A DNA stretch of 64,000 bases, taken from positions 1,240,001 through 1,304,000 of the forward strand of contig NC_014217.1 in assembly GCF_000092925.1 (NCBI RefSeq), written 5' to 3'. Numbering within the stretch: the stretch's first letter is position 1; each line of letters starts with the position of its first letter. Below are positions 34,955 to 43,242 of the stretch, piece by piece. The stretch is from Ancylobacter novellus DSM 506. Its GTDB lineage: Bacteria; Pseudomonadota; Alphaproteobacteria; Rhizobiales; Xanthobacteraceae. Both the position numbers and the translations under genes were made by a program. The notes under the pieces were generated by a model. It searched no databases. It was not told the DNA's origin and was given only the letters and a program-made list of their open reading frames with translations.

Positions 34955-35767
34955 ATGCGCAGATCGATGATCGCTCTTCTCCTCGCCGGCGTGCTCGCAC
35001 CTTTCGCCGCGCAGGCGGCGGATGGTGTCGACGCCATCAAGCAGCGGGGTACGCTGATCGTTGGCGTGAAGGCCGACTACAAGCCCTTCGGTTTCCGCGA
35101 CCCGTCGGGTGCCGTGGTCGGGATCGAGCCCGACCTCGCGGCCGACGTCGCCAAGCGTCTGGGCGTGAAGCTCGAACTGGTGCCGGTCGTATCGTCGAAC
35201 CGCATCGAATTCCTGCAGCAGGGCAAGGTCGACATGCTGATCGCGACCATGTCGGACAAGCCGGAGCGCCGGAAGGTCGTGCAGGCCATCGACCCGCCCT
35301 ACTACTCCGACTTCGTCAACGTGCTTCTGCCGAAGAAGGCCGGCGTGAAGGACTGGTCCGAATTGAAGGGCAAGCCGCTCTGCGCGACCTCGGGCGCCTG
35401 GTACAACAAGGAGATCGCCCAGAAGTACGGCGTCGAGATCGTCGCCTTCGACGGTTCCGAGAAGCCGCTCTTCGCGCTCAAGCAGGGGAACTGTGTCGGT
35501 TATGTCTACGACCAGACGTTCGTTCAGGGCAAATTGCTCGACGCCGAGTGGAGCGGCGATTACGAGATGCCGCTGAAGGGCGTGCTGGACGCCCCGTGGA
35601 TCATGGCAGTTGCTCTCGGCAACGACACCCTCCAGAAATTCCTTGAGGATACGACCAAAGACTGGATGAAGACGGGCTTCATCGTCGCCGAAGAGAAGAA
35701 GTACGGCATCGAGCCGACCGATTACTCGAAGGGCATGCATGAGAAGATGAAGAGCGCGACCAACTGA
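34955..35767 (+). CDS. polar amino-acid ABC transporter substrate-binding protein
   Basis: A 270-residue periplasmic binding protein with signal peptide (MRRSMIALLLAGVLAPFAAQA, cleavage near 22). Its SBP family 3 fold contains LIVGVKADYKPFGFRDPSGAVVGIEPDLAADVAKRLGV, DMLIATMSDKPERRK and YYSDFVNVLLPKKAG. It delivers a polar amino acid or related amine to the permeases encoded next. A hairpin just after the stop may stabilise its message relative to the downstream permeases, a common arrangement for binding proteins. Confidence 0.93.
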   Translation: MRRSMIALLLAGVLAPFAAQAADGVDAIKQRGTLIVGVKADYKPFGFRDPSGAVVGIEPDLAADVAKRLGVKLELVPVVSSNRIEFLQQGKVDMLIATMSDKPERRKVVQAIDPPYYSDFVNVLLPKKAGVKDWSELKGKPLCATSGAWYNKEIAQKYGVEIVAFDGSEKPLFALKQGNCVGYVYDQTFVQGKLLDAEWSGDYEMPLKGVLDAPWIMAVALGNDTLQKFLEDTTKDWMKTGFIVAEEKKYGIEPTDYSKGMHEKMKSATN

Positions 35768-35778
35768 TCGCTCACGCG

Positions 35779-35800
35779 GCCGACCTGCCATCGGGTCGGC
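35779..35800 (+). terminator. intercistronic hairpin after the binding-protein gene
   Basis: A perfect 7-bp stem GCCGACC/GGTCGGC with an 8-base loop lies 12 bases after the binding-protein stop, and there is no T-tract. It probably acts as an mRNA-stabilising or attenuating hairpin giving more binding protein than permease, rather than full termination. Confidence 0.6.
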
Positions 35801-35861
35801 TGCGTCCGTTCCAAGATTTTGAGATGGCGCGCATTGCGCGGATCGCCAACCGGATAGCGCG

Positions 35862-36608
35862 ATGGACGTCATACCCGCCTGGTTCAAAGACCTCTACGAA
35901 ACGACGGGTCTCAACTTCACGGTCTTCTACGACCCCTATGACTGGAACCGTTACGTCGACGGCGTGAGGATGACCGTCGTGCTGACGGTCTCCACCATTC
36001 TGGCGAGCCTTCTGATCGGCGCGGTCGGCGCCCTTCTGCAAGGCGCGCCCTCGCGCATCGTGCGCGGCGCGATCAACGGCTTCGTCGTCCTGTTCCGCAA
36101 CACACCGCCCCTGGTACAGATCTTCTTCTTCTATTTCGGCATCGGCGCGATCCTGCCCGCCGGGCAGGACCAGTTCGGCCTGCGCCAGCCCTTCATCGAC
36201 AATGTGGATTGGGCGATCATCGCGCTGTCGCTGTTCGCCGGCGCGTTCAACGTCGAGATCTTCCGGTCCGGCATCGAGGCCGTGCCGAAGACCACGGTGG
36301 AGGCGGCCGAGGCGCTCGGCTACACCCGGCTCAAGGCCTATGTCTACGTGATATTGCCGCTCGCGCTGCGGGTGTGCCTGCCGGCCCTGAACAACAACCT
36401 GGTCAACCTGCTCAAGACCACCACGCTCGCCTATGCGATCGCCGTGCCGGAGACGCTCTACGCCGTGAAGCAGATCTGGTCGGAATCGCAGAATGTGTTC
36501 GAGATGATGCTGGTGCTGTTCGTGACCTACGGCATCCTGGTGGGCATCCTGGTCTGGATCATGCACCGCTGGGAGAAGTCGCTGCACATCCCGGGGTATG
36601 GCCGATGA
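35862..36608 (+). CDS. amino-acid ABC transporter permease 1
   Basis: A 248-residue HisM/GlnP-type permease with about five membrane helices. The EAA loop is seen as TTVEAAEALGYTRLKAYVYVILPLALRVCLP (about residues 145-175), and FRNTPPLVQIFFFYFG is the conserved early helix. It overlaps the second permease by ATGA and forms the membrane channel with it. Confidence 0.93.
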   Translation: MDVIPAWFKDLYETTGLNFTVFYDPYDWNRYVDGVRMTVVLTVSTILASLLIGAVGALLQGAPSRIVRGAINGFVVLFRNTPPLVQIFFFYFGIGAILPAGQDQFGLRQPFIDNVDWAIIALSLFAGAFNVEIFRSGIEAVPKTTVEAAEALGYTRLKAYVYVILPLALRVCLPALNNNLVNLLKTTTLAYAIAVPETLYAVKQIWSESQNVFEMMLVLFVTYGILVGILVWIMHRWEKSLHIPGYGR

Positions 36609-37462
36609 GCACGAAGGACACGCAGATGAGGGCGGACGCGCCGCTTCCGGTCCTCTTGCCGTTCCGCATCGAGCCCACCCGGCTGGGAACGCCGCGCCTC
36701 GCGCCCGTGCACGCCCTCCTGTTCGGTGCCGGCCTCGCGCTGTTCGCCGGCACCGCCTGGGCGCAGGCCGACAATGCCCAGCTGCCGCCGCTCGAAGTCA
36801 TCGTCAAATGGGCGCCATTGCTGCTGTCCGGCTTCGCCTTCAACATCCTGATCTCCATGATCGCGATGGCGATCGGCACCGGCGCCGGCCTCGGTGTCGG
36901 CCTGGGCATGATTTCCGAGAACCCCTTGCTGGCCCGTATCTGCTGGGCGCTCACGCAGTTCTTCCGCAACGCGCCCTGGCTGGTGCTGCTGTTCTTCGTG
37001 ATGTTCCTCGTGCCCTTCCAGGTCACGATCTTCGGCGTGCAAATTCCTTTGCCCGACTGGGTGAAGGCGACGGTGGGCTTCTCTCTGCCGGTGATGGCGA
37101 ACGTTGCCGAGATCGTACGCGGCGCGGTGCGCTCCGTGCCGTCGACGCAATGGGAAGCGGCGGAATCGCTCGCCTTCACGCCGCGCCAGACGATGTGGCG
37201 GATCATCCTGCCGCAGTGCGTCAAACGCATGCTGCCACCGTGGATGAACCTCTATTCGCTCGTCACCATGGCGACCGTGCAGGCCTCCATCGTCGGTGTC
37301 TCCGAGATGCTGACGCTTACCGCCCAGGTCCACACCGCCGAAGGCGGCCGGCCTGAGCTGTTCGCGCCGCTCTACGGCTTCGCCCTGTTCTGCTTCTTCC
37401 TCTACTGCTACCCGATCGACCGGTTCACCGCCCGGCTCGAGCGTCGATTCCACATCCGCTGA
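36605..37462 (+). CDS. amino-acid ABC transporter permease 2 (with N-terminal extension)
   Basis: A 285-residue permease of the same family: FFRNAPWLVLLFFVMFLVPF, and an EAA loop in STQWEAAESLAFTPRQTMWRIILPQCVKRMLPPWMN. The first 60 residues are unusual, with a hydrophobic segment ending AGTAWAQADNAQLPPLEVIVKW that resembles a signal sequence before the normal first helix. This gives an extra N-terminal segment compared with the first permease. The ATG overlaps the previous stop (ATGA). The longer upstream frame from 36209 is a shadow of permease 1. Confidence 0.92.
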   Translation: MSTKDTQMRADAPLPVLLPFRIEPTRLGTPRLAPVHALLFGAGLALFAGTAWAQADNAQLPPLEVIVKWAPLLLSGFAFNILISMIAMAIGTGAGLGVGLGMISENPLLARICWALTQFFRNAPWLVLLFFVMFLVPFQVTIFGVQIPLPDWVKATVGFSLPVMANVAEIVRGAVRSVPSTQWEAAESLAFTPRQTMWRIILPQCVKRMLPPWMNLYSLVTMATVQASIVGVSEMLTLTAQVHTAEGGRPELFAPLYGFALFCFFLYCYPIDRFTARLERRFHIR

Positions 37463-37476
37463 AAGACCATTCGAGC

Positions 37477-38244
37477 ATGGCCGTTGCGACTGCTCCCAAA
37501 ACCTGGACGCCCGACCAGCCCATCGTCCAGCTGATCGATGTGCACAAATACTTCGGCGCCTTGGAGGTGCTGAAGGGGGTCAGCTTCGACGTGAAGAAGG
37601 GCGAGGTGATTTGCATCATCGGCCCGTCGGGCTCGGGCAAGTCGACGCTTATCCGCTGCATCAACGCGCTGGTGCCCGTGACCTCGGGAACCATCCGTGT
37701 CGAAGGTATCGAGGTGGCGAATCCGGGCCTCGACAAGCTCGCCCTGCGGCGCAAGGTCGGCATGGTCTTCCAGCAATACAATCTGTTTCCGCACAAGACC
37801 GCCCTGCAGAACGTGATGATGGCTCCGATCCACGTGCTCCATCAGGACAAGCGCGAGGTCGAGGAGCGCGCCCGCGCCCTGATGAAAAAGGTCCGGCTCG
37901 TCGGCAAGGAGGACAGCTATCCCGGGGAGCTGTCCGGCGGCCAGCAGCAGCGCGTCGCCATAGCCCGCTCGCTCGCCATGCGGCCCGACGTCATGCTGTT
38001 CGATGAGGTCACTGCCGCGCTCGATCCGGAGACGGTGAAGGAGGTGCTCTTCACCATCCGCGAGCTTGCCGAGGACGGCATGACCTGCCTGCTCGTGACG
38101 CACGAGATGAACTTCGCCCGCGATGTCGCCGACCACATCTATTTCACCGACCGTGGCGTCATCGTGGAGCACGGGCCGCCTGCGGCTTTCTTCAGCGATC
38201 CGCGCGATCCGCGCACCCGGGAATTCCTCTCGCAGGTGCTGTGA
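37477..38244 (+). CDS. amino-acid ABC transporter ATP-binding protein
   Basis: A 255-residue GlnQ/HisP-type ATPase: Walker [10 protein letters not shown] (about residues 49-57), Q-loop GMVFQQYNLFPHKTALQNVM, signature [17 protein letters not shown], Walker B VMLFDEVTAALDPE (the usual Ser of FDEPTSALD is altered to DEVTAALD), and H-loop VTHEMNFARDVADH. It energises the two permeases encoded upstream. Its stop overlaps the PrpD-family gene start. Confidence 0.93.
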   Translation: MAVATAPKTWTPDQPIVQLIDVHKYFGALEVLKGVSFDVKKGEVICIIGPSGSGKSTLIRCINALVPVTSGTIRVEGIEVANPGLDKLALRRKVGMVFQQYNLFPHKTALQNVMMAPIHVLHQDKREVEERARALMKKVRLVGKEDSYPGELSGGQQQRVAIARSLAMRPDVMLFDEVTAALDPETVKEVLFTIRELAEDGMTCLLVTHEMNFARDVADHIYFTDRGVIVEHGPPAAFFSDPRDPRTREFLSQVL

Positions 38245-39641
38245 TGGCCGCCGGGCGCAGTGTCACCGAGCAGGCGGCGGACTTCCTGATCGATCTCCGC
38301 CACCGGCCCTTGGGGGCCGAAGTGGCTGCCATCGCGCGGCTTGCGATCACCGATTATGTCGGCGTCGCCCTCGCGGGCGCGGCGGAGCCGGTCGCGCGCA
38401 ATGTCCGCGCCTGGGCGGCCGAGCGGGCGTTCGGCACCGGCGCGACGGTGATCGGCGCGGCCGGTCTGAGGCTCGATCCCGAGAATGCCGCGCTCTGCAA
38501 CGCGGTCGCCGGCCATGCGCTCGATTTCGACGACACGAGCTGGACGACGATCGGCCATCCCACCACCGTCGTCGCGCCCGTGGCGCTCGCCGTGGCCGAG
38601 CAGGTCGGCGGCTCCGGTGCGGACGCCCTCCGCGCTTACGTCGCGGGCGTCGAGGTCGCGCACCGCATCGCGGAGCTCTGCATGCCGGAGGCCTCCGAGG
38701 CCGGCTGGCATACGACGGGCGCGCTCTACACCCTCGGCGCCGCCGCCGCGGCCGCCCTGCTGCTGAACCTCGACCGGACCACATGCGTCCATGCGCTCGG
38801 CCTCGCGGCCTCGCGCTCCGGCGGCATCCGCTCCAACTTCGGCACGCAGGCGAAGCCGTGGCACGCCGGCATGGCGGCTCGCAACGGGCTCGAAGCCGTC
38901 TCGCTCGCGCGCGCCGGCGTCACCGCCTCGCGCACCGCCATCGAGGGCCAGGACGGCTATGTCGCGTGCCTCGCCGGAGCCGCCTCCCGCGCGCGCCTCG
39001 ACGGGCGCTACCTTCCGTTCGGCACGCCATTCGACCTTGCCGCGCGCGGGCTGGCGTTCAAGCGCTTCCCGTGCTGCAGCGGATCGCACCCCGCCTGTGA
39101 CCTCACGCTCGACCTCATGGCCGAGCACGGTTTCGGCGCGGACGATGTGGCGGAGGTCCATGTCGGCGTGAGCCTGCTCGCGCAAAGGGAACTCGTCGTC
39201 CACGCGCCGTGCACGCCCCAGGAGGCGCGCTTCTCCATGGAGTTCGCGCTGGCGGCGACGCTCGCCCGCGGTCCGCTCACATGGGACCTGTTCGTACCCG
39301 AGACGCTTGCCGACCCCAAGGTGCGAAGGCTCATGGCCGTCGTTCGGCAGGAGCTCTCGCCCGAGCTTGCGGCGCTGGGTTTCATCGGCACCGCGCCAGT
39401 CCGGATGACGTTCCTTCTCCGCGATGGCCGGACGATCCGTGGCGCACGGGACCTCGCCATTGGCAACCCCGAACGCCCGATGAGCGCGGAGGATCACGCC
39501 GCGAAGTTCCGCTCGTGCGCATCCCGCGCGATGATGCCGGAGGCGGCTGACCGGCTTCTGCGCCGTTTGCGCGCGCTCGATCAAGAGCCAGATGTCGCCG
39601 CGCTGTGGACCGCGGCTGCGCGTGCCGAGCTCACAGCGTAA
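38244..39641 (+). CDS. MmgE/PrpD family protein
   Basis: A 465-residue protein of the MmgE/PrpD family (2-methylcitrate dehydratase, cis-aconitate decarboxylase, iminodisuccinate epimerase and relatives). Family segments are ITDYVGVALAGAAEPVARNVRAWA, HALDFDDTSWTTIGHPTTVVAPVALAVAEQ, and LAFKRFPCCSGSHPACD. It is translationally coupled to the ABC ATPase, which is unusual for PrpD proteins and suggests it acts on the imported compound or its oxidation product. Nothing here points to the methylcitrate cycle (no prpB or prpC nearby). A GTG one codon upstream (38241) is an alternative start. Confidence 0.88.
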   Translation: MAAGRSVTEQAADFLIDLRHRPLGAEVAAIARLAITDYVGVALAGAAEPVARNVRAWAAERAFGTGATVIGAAGLRLDPENAALCNAVAGHALDFDDTSWTTIGHPTTVVAPVALAVAEQVGGSGADALRAYVAGVEVAHRIAELCMPEASEAGWHTTGALYTLGAAAAAALLLNLDRTTCVHALGLAASRSGGIRSNFGTQAKPWHAGMAARNGLEAVSLARAGVTASRTAIEGQDGYVACLAGAASRARLDGRYLPFGTPFDLAARGLAFKRFPCCSGSHPACDLTLDLMAEHGFGADDVAEVHVGVSLLAQRELVVHAPCTPQEARFSMEFALAATLARGPLTWDLFVPETLADPKVRRLMAVVRQELSPELAALGFIGTAPVRMTFLLRDGRTIRGARDLAIGNPERPMSAEDHAAKFRSCASRAMMPEAADRLLRRLRALDQEPDVAALWTAAARAELTA

Positions 39642-39795
39642 CTATGGCAAAGTGCGGCACTCGGGGAAGCGTGCTGTTCGGCAGGCCGAGGGACTGGCGT
39701 CGGGTCGCAACTCTACAGCCGATGCTCCACCCATATTCCTGTCTGCCATCGCTCTCGCCGCCACGTCTTCTGGTAATAAGCAATGAGTCCTCTCC

Positions 39796-40013
39796 CTAGG
39801 CGTCGAGATCCTCGCCTCCCACGTCCGAGGACAGGCTATGCTTCGCCTCGCGCGTCGGCTGCCGGGTAAAGCCCTTGAGATCGGCCGTCGGCTGGAAGTC
39901 TCGGGGGATGTCGACGGGGCTTGCCACCATCGCCGGGAAAACCATCCCTATCGGCAAGGCTGCCAGGCGCGCCTGCTGGACTGGCCGCGGAACCGACCGC
40001 CAGATGAGCGCTT
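39796..40013 (-). pseudogene. unrecognised C-terminal gene fragment fused to IS3 remnant
   Basis: An open minus-strand frame of about 70 codons ends at TAG (39796-39798). It reads, in part, LAALPIGMVFPAMVASPVDI and DFQPTADLKGF, and has a protein-like composition. It starts abruptly at the break in the transposase gene (about 40013), so its 5' part is lost. I do not recognise the family. Between 39642 and 39795 nothing is seen. Confidence 0.35.
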
Positions 40014-40312
40014 GATGGCGTTATCCAGCATCTGCTCCGCCAGCAGCTTCTTCAGCCGCGCGTTCTCCTCCTCGAGCGCCTTCAGCCGCCGGGCATCGGA
40101 CACGTCCATGCCGCCGTACTTGGCCTTGAACTTGTAGAAGGTCGCCGAGGAGATGCCGTGCCTGCGGCAGACGTCAGCGGTCTTCGCGCCCGCCTCCTGC
40201 TCCTTCAGCATCCCGATGATCTGTTCCTCTGTGAACCGTGAGGCTCGCATCGTCCGTCTCCATGGTCGACGGCCTCTACCTAAATCTGGAGGAGGATCAG
40301 GGTCTCAGGTCA
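40014..40312 (-). mobile_element. IS3-family element remnant: terminal repeat plus truncated orfA
   Basis: The end at 40279-40312 (TGACCTGAGACCC reading inward on the minus strand) is the terminal repeat. The orfA start ATG is at 40250. The reading RASRFTEEQIIGMLKEQEAG, then VCRRHGISSATFYKFKAKYGG, is the helix-turn-helix of IS3-type OrfA (IS407-like group), followed by the leucine-zipper-like LEEENARLKKLLAEQMLDNAI. The frame leaves the family after residue 79, and OrfB and the other end are missing. The element is dead. A solo end of the same type lies at 5746-5793. Confidence 0.88.
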
Positions 40313-40491
40313 ACCGCGCCTGCCGCCGCAGCCACATCCGGCATGGTACAGAGCACTTTTATCGTTCCACGCGGACGGTGAATGGAGTTTCCCGGCTGGG
40401 CGTGCCCATGGGCAAGCGGGGTGCAAATTTCAAAGACCGCTCTGCCCCGGCGGATGCATATGCGGCGCGCAGTCTTCAGCGGAGCAGCGCC

Positions 40492-40710
40492 ATGACCCAG
40501 TTCACCATCACGCTCGAGCGGACCGTCACCACGCGGGAGATCGGCCGCGTCGTCGTCGACGCTACCGATCTCGGAGAGGCCGAGCGGGTGGCCCGCCAAG
40601 GGGTTCATGGCAATGCACAGATAAGCGTCGACTGGCAGGCCGACCTCGAGGACGCCGGCCGCGTGCATGTGGTCGATGTCGAGGAAATCAACACCGCTGC
40701 CGCAGCATGA
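40492..40710 (+). CDS. small protein of unknown function (72 aa)
   Basis: A plausible short gene starting MTQFTITLERTVTTREIGRV and ending in a poly-Ala tail, with GGAG 9 bases before the ATG. The sequence alternates acidic and hydrophobic residues (VVVDATDLGEAERVAR), suggesting a small alpha/beta fold. No family recognised. It lies just past the IS remnant. Frames upstream of the ATG are not coding. Confidence 0.55.
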   Translation: MTQFTITLERTVTTREIGRVVVDATDLGEAERVARQGVHGNAQISVDWQADLEDAGRVHVVDVEEINTAAAA

Positions 40711-40791
40711 GCGCAGCTTCGGGTCATATCTTTCGTGAGACTCGTGGAACCACCTCGTTCACACTTCATTAGTGATTGTTACAGAGGGGGA

Positions 40792-41031
40792 ATGCCCATG
40801 CTTGCGCGAAAGTTCGATATCGACGGCACCAGCCTCGCCTATGATCGCGGCACTCGGCAGCTGGCGGTGACAGTCCAACCGATCGTCCCCGACTACGATG
40901 AGGCGGCGCTTGTCGCACTGGGCTGGGGCGTCATGGCTGGCTGCCCGGAATTGCGGCGGCTCGTCATCGATGTTGAATTCGACGACGTCGCTTTGCCGCT
41001 GAACTCGACGGCAATGAAGCGGGCGGCTTGA
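40792..41031 (+). CDS. small protein of unknown function (79 aa)
   Basis: The frame begins MPMLARKFDIDGTSLAYDRG, with GAGGGGG immediately before the ATG, and ends STAMKRAA. It resembles short soluble proteins of unknown role; no motif is recognised. The pair of small genes (40492 and 40792) share strand and are probably host genes flanking the insertion scar. Whether they are expressed is unknown. Confidence 0.5.
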   Translation: MPMLARKFDIDGTSLAYDRGTRQLAVTVQPIVPDYDEAALVALGWGVMAGCPELRRLVIDVEFDDVALPLNSTAMKRAA

Positions 41032-41098
41032 CCCAGCTCTGAATCAGCCGAACATCGCAGCTGGCGGGAAGGTACCCTGGCTAACTCCTCGCTGTTGG

Positions 41099-41575
41099 CT
41101 ACCCGGTGAAGGGCCGCAGACGCTCCAAAAGCACCGCTTCCGTGAAAACACCGACGAGCCGGGTGCCGGGGCGCTCGGCGCGAACACGGGCATCGACAAC
41201 GAACAGTGTCGGCGGCCCTTCCGCCGCAACCAGTTGCATGAGGGCGCGGGCTTGGGGGCCCATGGCGGTGACATCGACCTCCAGCAGCGGCACGTCACGC
41301 AGAGCCTGCCGCACGCGGGCGGAGGTCAGTACGGTCGCATCGATCGTTCTGCAGATGGGGCACCAGCGAGCGGAGACATAGACCAGCACATTCGGATGGC
41401 GCTGGCCGAGAAAGCCCAGCGCCGCGCCGAAATCGGCCACGCTGGCGACGCGCGTGCGCCTCACGACCGCGGTTGCAGCGGTCGAAAATGCGGTCAGTGT
41501 TATCGGCGCCAGCAATAGAGCCCGACGGCTGAGCGCCGGCCGATCTGGGAGATGTATCGGATCGATCGGGTTCAT
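41099..41575 (-). CDS. exported thioredoxin-like protein with CPIC site
   Basis: A 158-residue thioredoxin-fold protein with an N-terminal export leader (SRRALLLAPITLTAFSTAATA, Tat-like double Arg). The active site is VYVSARWCPICRTID (CxxC about residues 72-75), and the cis-Pro segment is GPPTLFVVD. It lies 26 bases after the TlpA-fusion gene on the same strand, so it is the second gene of that unit, whose promoter region carries the CTTAAG tandem box. It likely takes electrons from the DsbD encoded nearby, or oxidises or reduces envelope cysteines. Confidence 0.85.
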   Translation of the reverse strand: MNPIDPIHLPDRPALSRRALLLAPITLTAFSTAATAVVRRTRVASVADFGAALGFLGQRHPNVLVYVSARWCPICRTIDATVLTSARVRQALRDVPLLEVDVTAMGPQARALMQLVAAEGPPTLFVVDARVRAERPGTRLVGVFTEAVLLERLRPFTG

Positions 41576-41601
41576 GGAAAGCCTGCTGAAAGTGGGCGAA
41601 T

Positions 41602-42402
41602 TTAGCGAGCGGCGGCCGCGTCGAGACCGGCCTGCAGCAGCTCTGGCGAAATCTCCCCGACATGCAGATCCGCCAGCGTGCCGTCGGCGCGAAGAAACAG
41701 GGTGAGCGGGATACCGGCGGCGCCGTAATGGCGCTGCACTTCAAGTGCTGGGTCCAGCAGCACACGGTCAAGCCTGAGCCCTTCATCCTTGAGATAGGCG
41801 CGAATGCGGTCCGGCCCTTCGGCCTGGTTGACGAAAACAAACGCCGCCTCGCGGTTCTCGGCAGAAGCGCGCGCCAGCAGCGGCATCTCGCGCCGGCAGG
41901 GTGGGCACCACGTGGCCCAGAGATTGACCACGGACGGACGGCCGCGCAGATCGCTGATGGCCAGCGGCGGTCCATCGAGCTGCGCCAGAGCGACGGTCGG
42001 CGCGGCCTTGCCGATCGTTGCCCGGGTGAGTTCGCCGGTGCCGGCCCAAAACAGCAGGCCGAACGCCGCGGAGACGACTAGCGCGGCCGCGGCCCGCCAC
42101 GAGCGGATGGCCATCGCACCGGCGGCGCTCGCCAGCACCGCCCCCGGCAATGGTGCAAAGCCGCCCTGCCAGAAGGCGAAGGCGCGTATCGGTTCCTGCG
42201 AGAAGCTGCCCCAATGCTGCACGACATGACCGAGCCGGGCGCCCATGAGGCCCGTGAGCAGCGCCCACCACGCCGCACGCCCGAGCCCTGGCGCGAAGCG
42301 GCGGTCAAGGAAGGTCGCCACCAGCAGGAACGCAAAGATGCCAACAATCGCCGCGAGACGGTCGCCGGCGAAGACGAAGGGACCGAGGCTATAGGCACTC
42401 AT
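41602..42402 (-). CDS. Lgt-like membrane domain fused to TlpA-type thioredoxin
   Basis: A 266-residue fusion. Residues 1-125 form about five membrane helices resembling the N-terminal part of prolipoprotein diacylglyceryl transferase (LLTGLMGARLGHVVQHWGSF, WQGGFAPLPGAVLAS). Residues about 130-266 are a TlpA/ResA-type thioredoxin domain with VVNLWATWCPPCRREMPLL (WCPPC near residue 169-173) and the cis-Pro loop GIPLTLFLRADG. It is an envelope thiol reductase anchored by the membrane domain. The Lgt-like part lacks most of the enzyme's length and is probably only an anchor or an electron conduit. It is the first gene of a two-gene unit with the thioredoxin gene. Confidence 0.85.
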   Translation of the reverse strand: MSAYSLGPFVFAGDRLAAIVGIFAFLLVATFLDRRFAPGLGRAAWWALLTGLMGARLGHVVQHWGSFSQEPIRAFAFWQGGFAPLPGAVLASAAGAMAIRSWRAAAALVVSAAFGLLFWAGTGELTRATIGKAAPTVALAQLDGPPLAISDLRGRPSVVNLWATWCPPCRREMPLLARASAENREAAFVFVNQAEGPDRIRAYLKDEGLRLDRVLLDPALEVQRHYGAAGIPLTLFLRADGTLADLHVGEISPELLQAGLDAAAAR

Positions 42403-42456
42403 GACGGATCGGGCTCCAGGCGCGGACGGCTGAAGCTCGGCTGGTGCGAAACCCAG

Positions 42457-42473
42457 CTTAAGCGAGGCTTAAG
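42457..42473 (-). promoter_or_regulatory. PmrA/QseB-like box CTTAAG-N5-CTTAAG upstream of the TlpA-fusion unit
   Basis: Two CTTAAG hexamers are separated by exactly 5 bases (CGAGG), 54 bases before the TlpA-fusion start. The same arrangement appears at 45801-45817. The PmrA/QseB-type consensus is (C/T)TTAA-N6-(C/T)TTAA, and the regulator encoded at 45869 is of that OmpR branch. Confidence 0.7.
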
Positions 42474-42560
42474 CGGCTGGCTCATGTGGCGTGGGAGACC
42501 ACCACAATCGGCGACGCGGCCCAGCAACATCCGTGTCTGATACTACCGAGCTGCGTGTGC

Positions 42561-43238
42561 TCAGTTGGCGGGCAGGACCACGACCTTCGTTCCGTCCGGG
42601 ATGCGCTGATAGAGGTCGATCACGTCCTGATTCATCATGCGGATGCAGCCGGACGAGACCGCCTCGCCGATCGACCACGGCTCATTGGTGCCGTGGATGC
42701 GGTAGAGCGTATCCTTGCCGTCCTTGAACAGGTAAAGGGCGCGGGCGCCGAGCGGATTGCTCTCCCCGCCCGCCATGCCCCCGGCCCATTTCTCGTATTT
42801 CTCCGGCTCGCGCGCGATCATGTTCGGGGTCGGCGTCCACCGTGGCCAAGCGCGCTTGTGGGCCACCTCGGCGGTGCCGCTGAACTCCAGCCCCTCGCGG
42901 CCGACGCCGACACCGTAGCGCAGGGCCTTGCCGTTCTCCTGCACGAGGTAGAGGAAACGGTTCTTGGGGTCGACCACCAGCGTTCCCGGAAGCTGGCCGG
43001 TGGGATCGTCGACCAGCGCGCGGCGGTTGCGCTCCTTCATTTCGCCGACAGGCACGCCGGGAACCCGGAACCCGCCATCCTCCAGCGCCGCGTAGCGCGA
43101 GGCAAACGGGGAGACAGCGGGCGCTGGTGCAGACTGGGGCCGGCGTGTGGCGCAGGCGGCGAGCGCGAGGGGAAGAAGAAGGAGCACGCCGCGCCGTGAC
43201 ACGCCGCACAGCGTCTGACGGTCATTTCTGAGCTGCAT
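42561..43238 (-). CDS. L,D-transpeptidase (YkuD/ErfK family), lipoprotein-like
   Basis: A 225-residue YkuD-domain protein. An N-terminal leader has RR and a lipobox-like LALAAC, so it is probably exported and lipidated. The catalytic site is HGTNEPWSIGEAVSSGCIRM (His...Ser-x-Gly-Cys-x-Arg) near residues 180-200. Such enzymes form 3-3 cross-links or attach proteins to peptidoglycan through a catalytic Cys that must stay reduced. That gives a direct reason for its place after dsbD and a DsbA-like gene. ATG 43238 is used (GGAGTG upstream); the longer frame overlaps the DsbA gene. Confidence 0.9.
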   Translation of the reverse strand: MQLRNDRQTLCGVSRRGVLLLLPLALAACATRRPQSAPAPAVSPFASRYAALEDGGFRVPGVPVGEMKERNRRALVDDPTGQLPGTLVVDPKNRFLYLVQENGKALRYGVGVGREGLEFSGTAEVAHKRAWPRWTPTPNMIAREPEKYEKWAGGMAGGESNPLGARALYLFKDGKDTLYRIHGTNEPWSIGEAVSSGCIRMMNQDVIDLYQRIPDGTKVVVLPAN

Positions 43239-43242
43239 GAGA

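Noticed and set aside
33590..35887. 765-codon open frame on the minus strand
   Set aside because: Lies opposite the SolA-like oxidase and binding-protein genes, which have clear motifs and ribosome sites.
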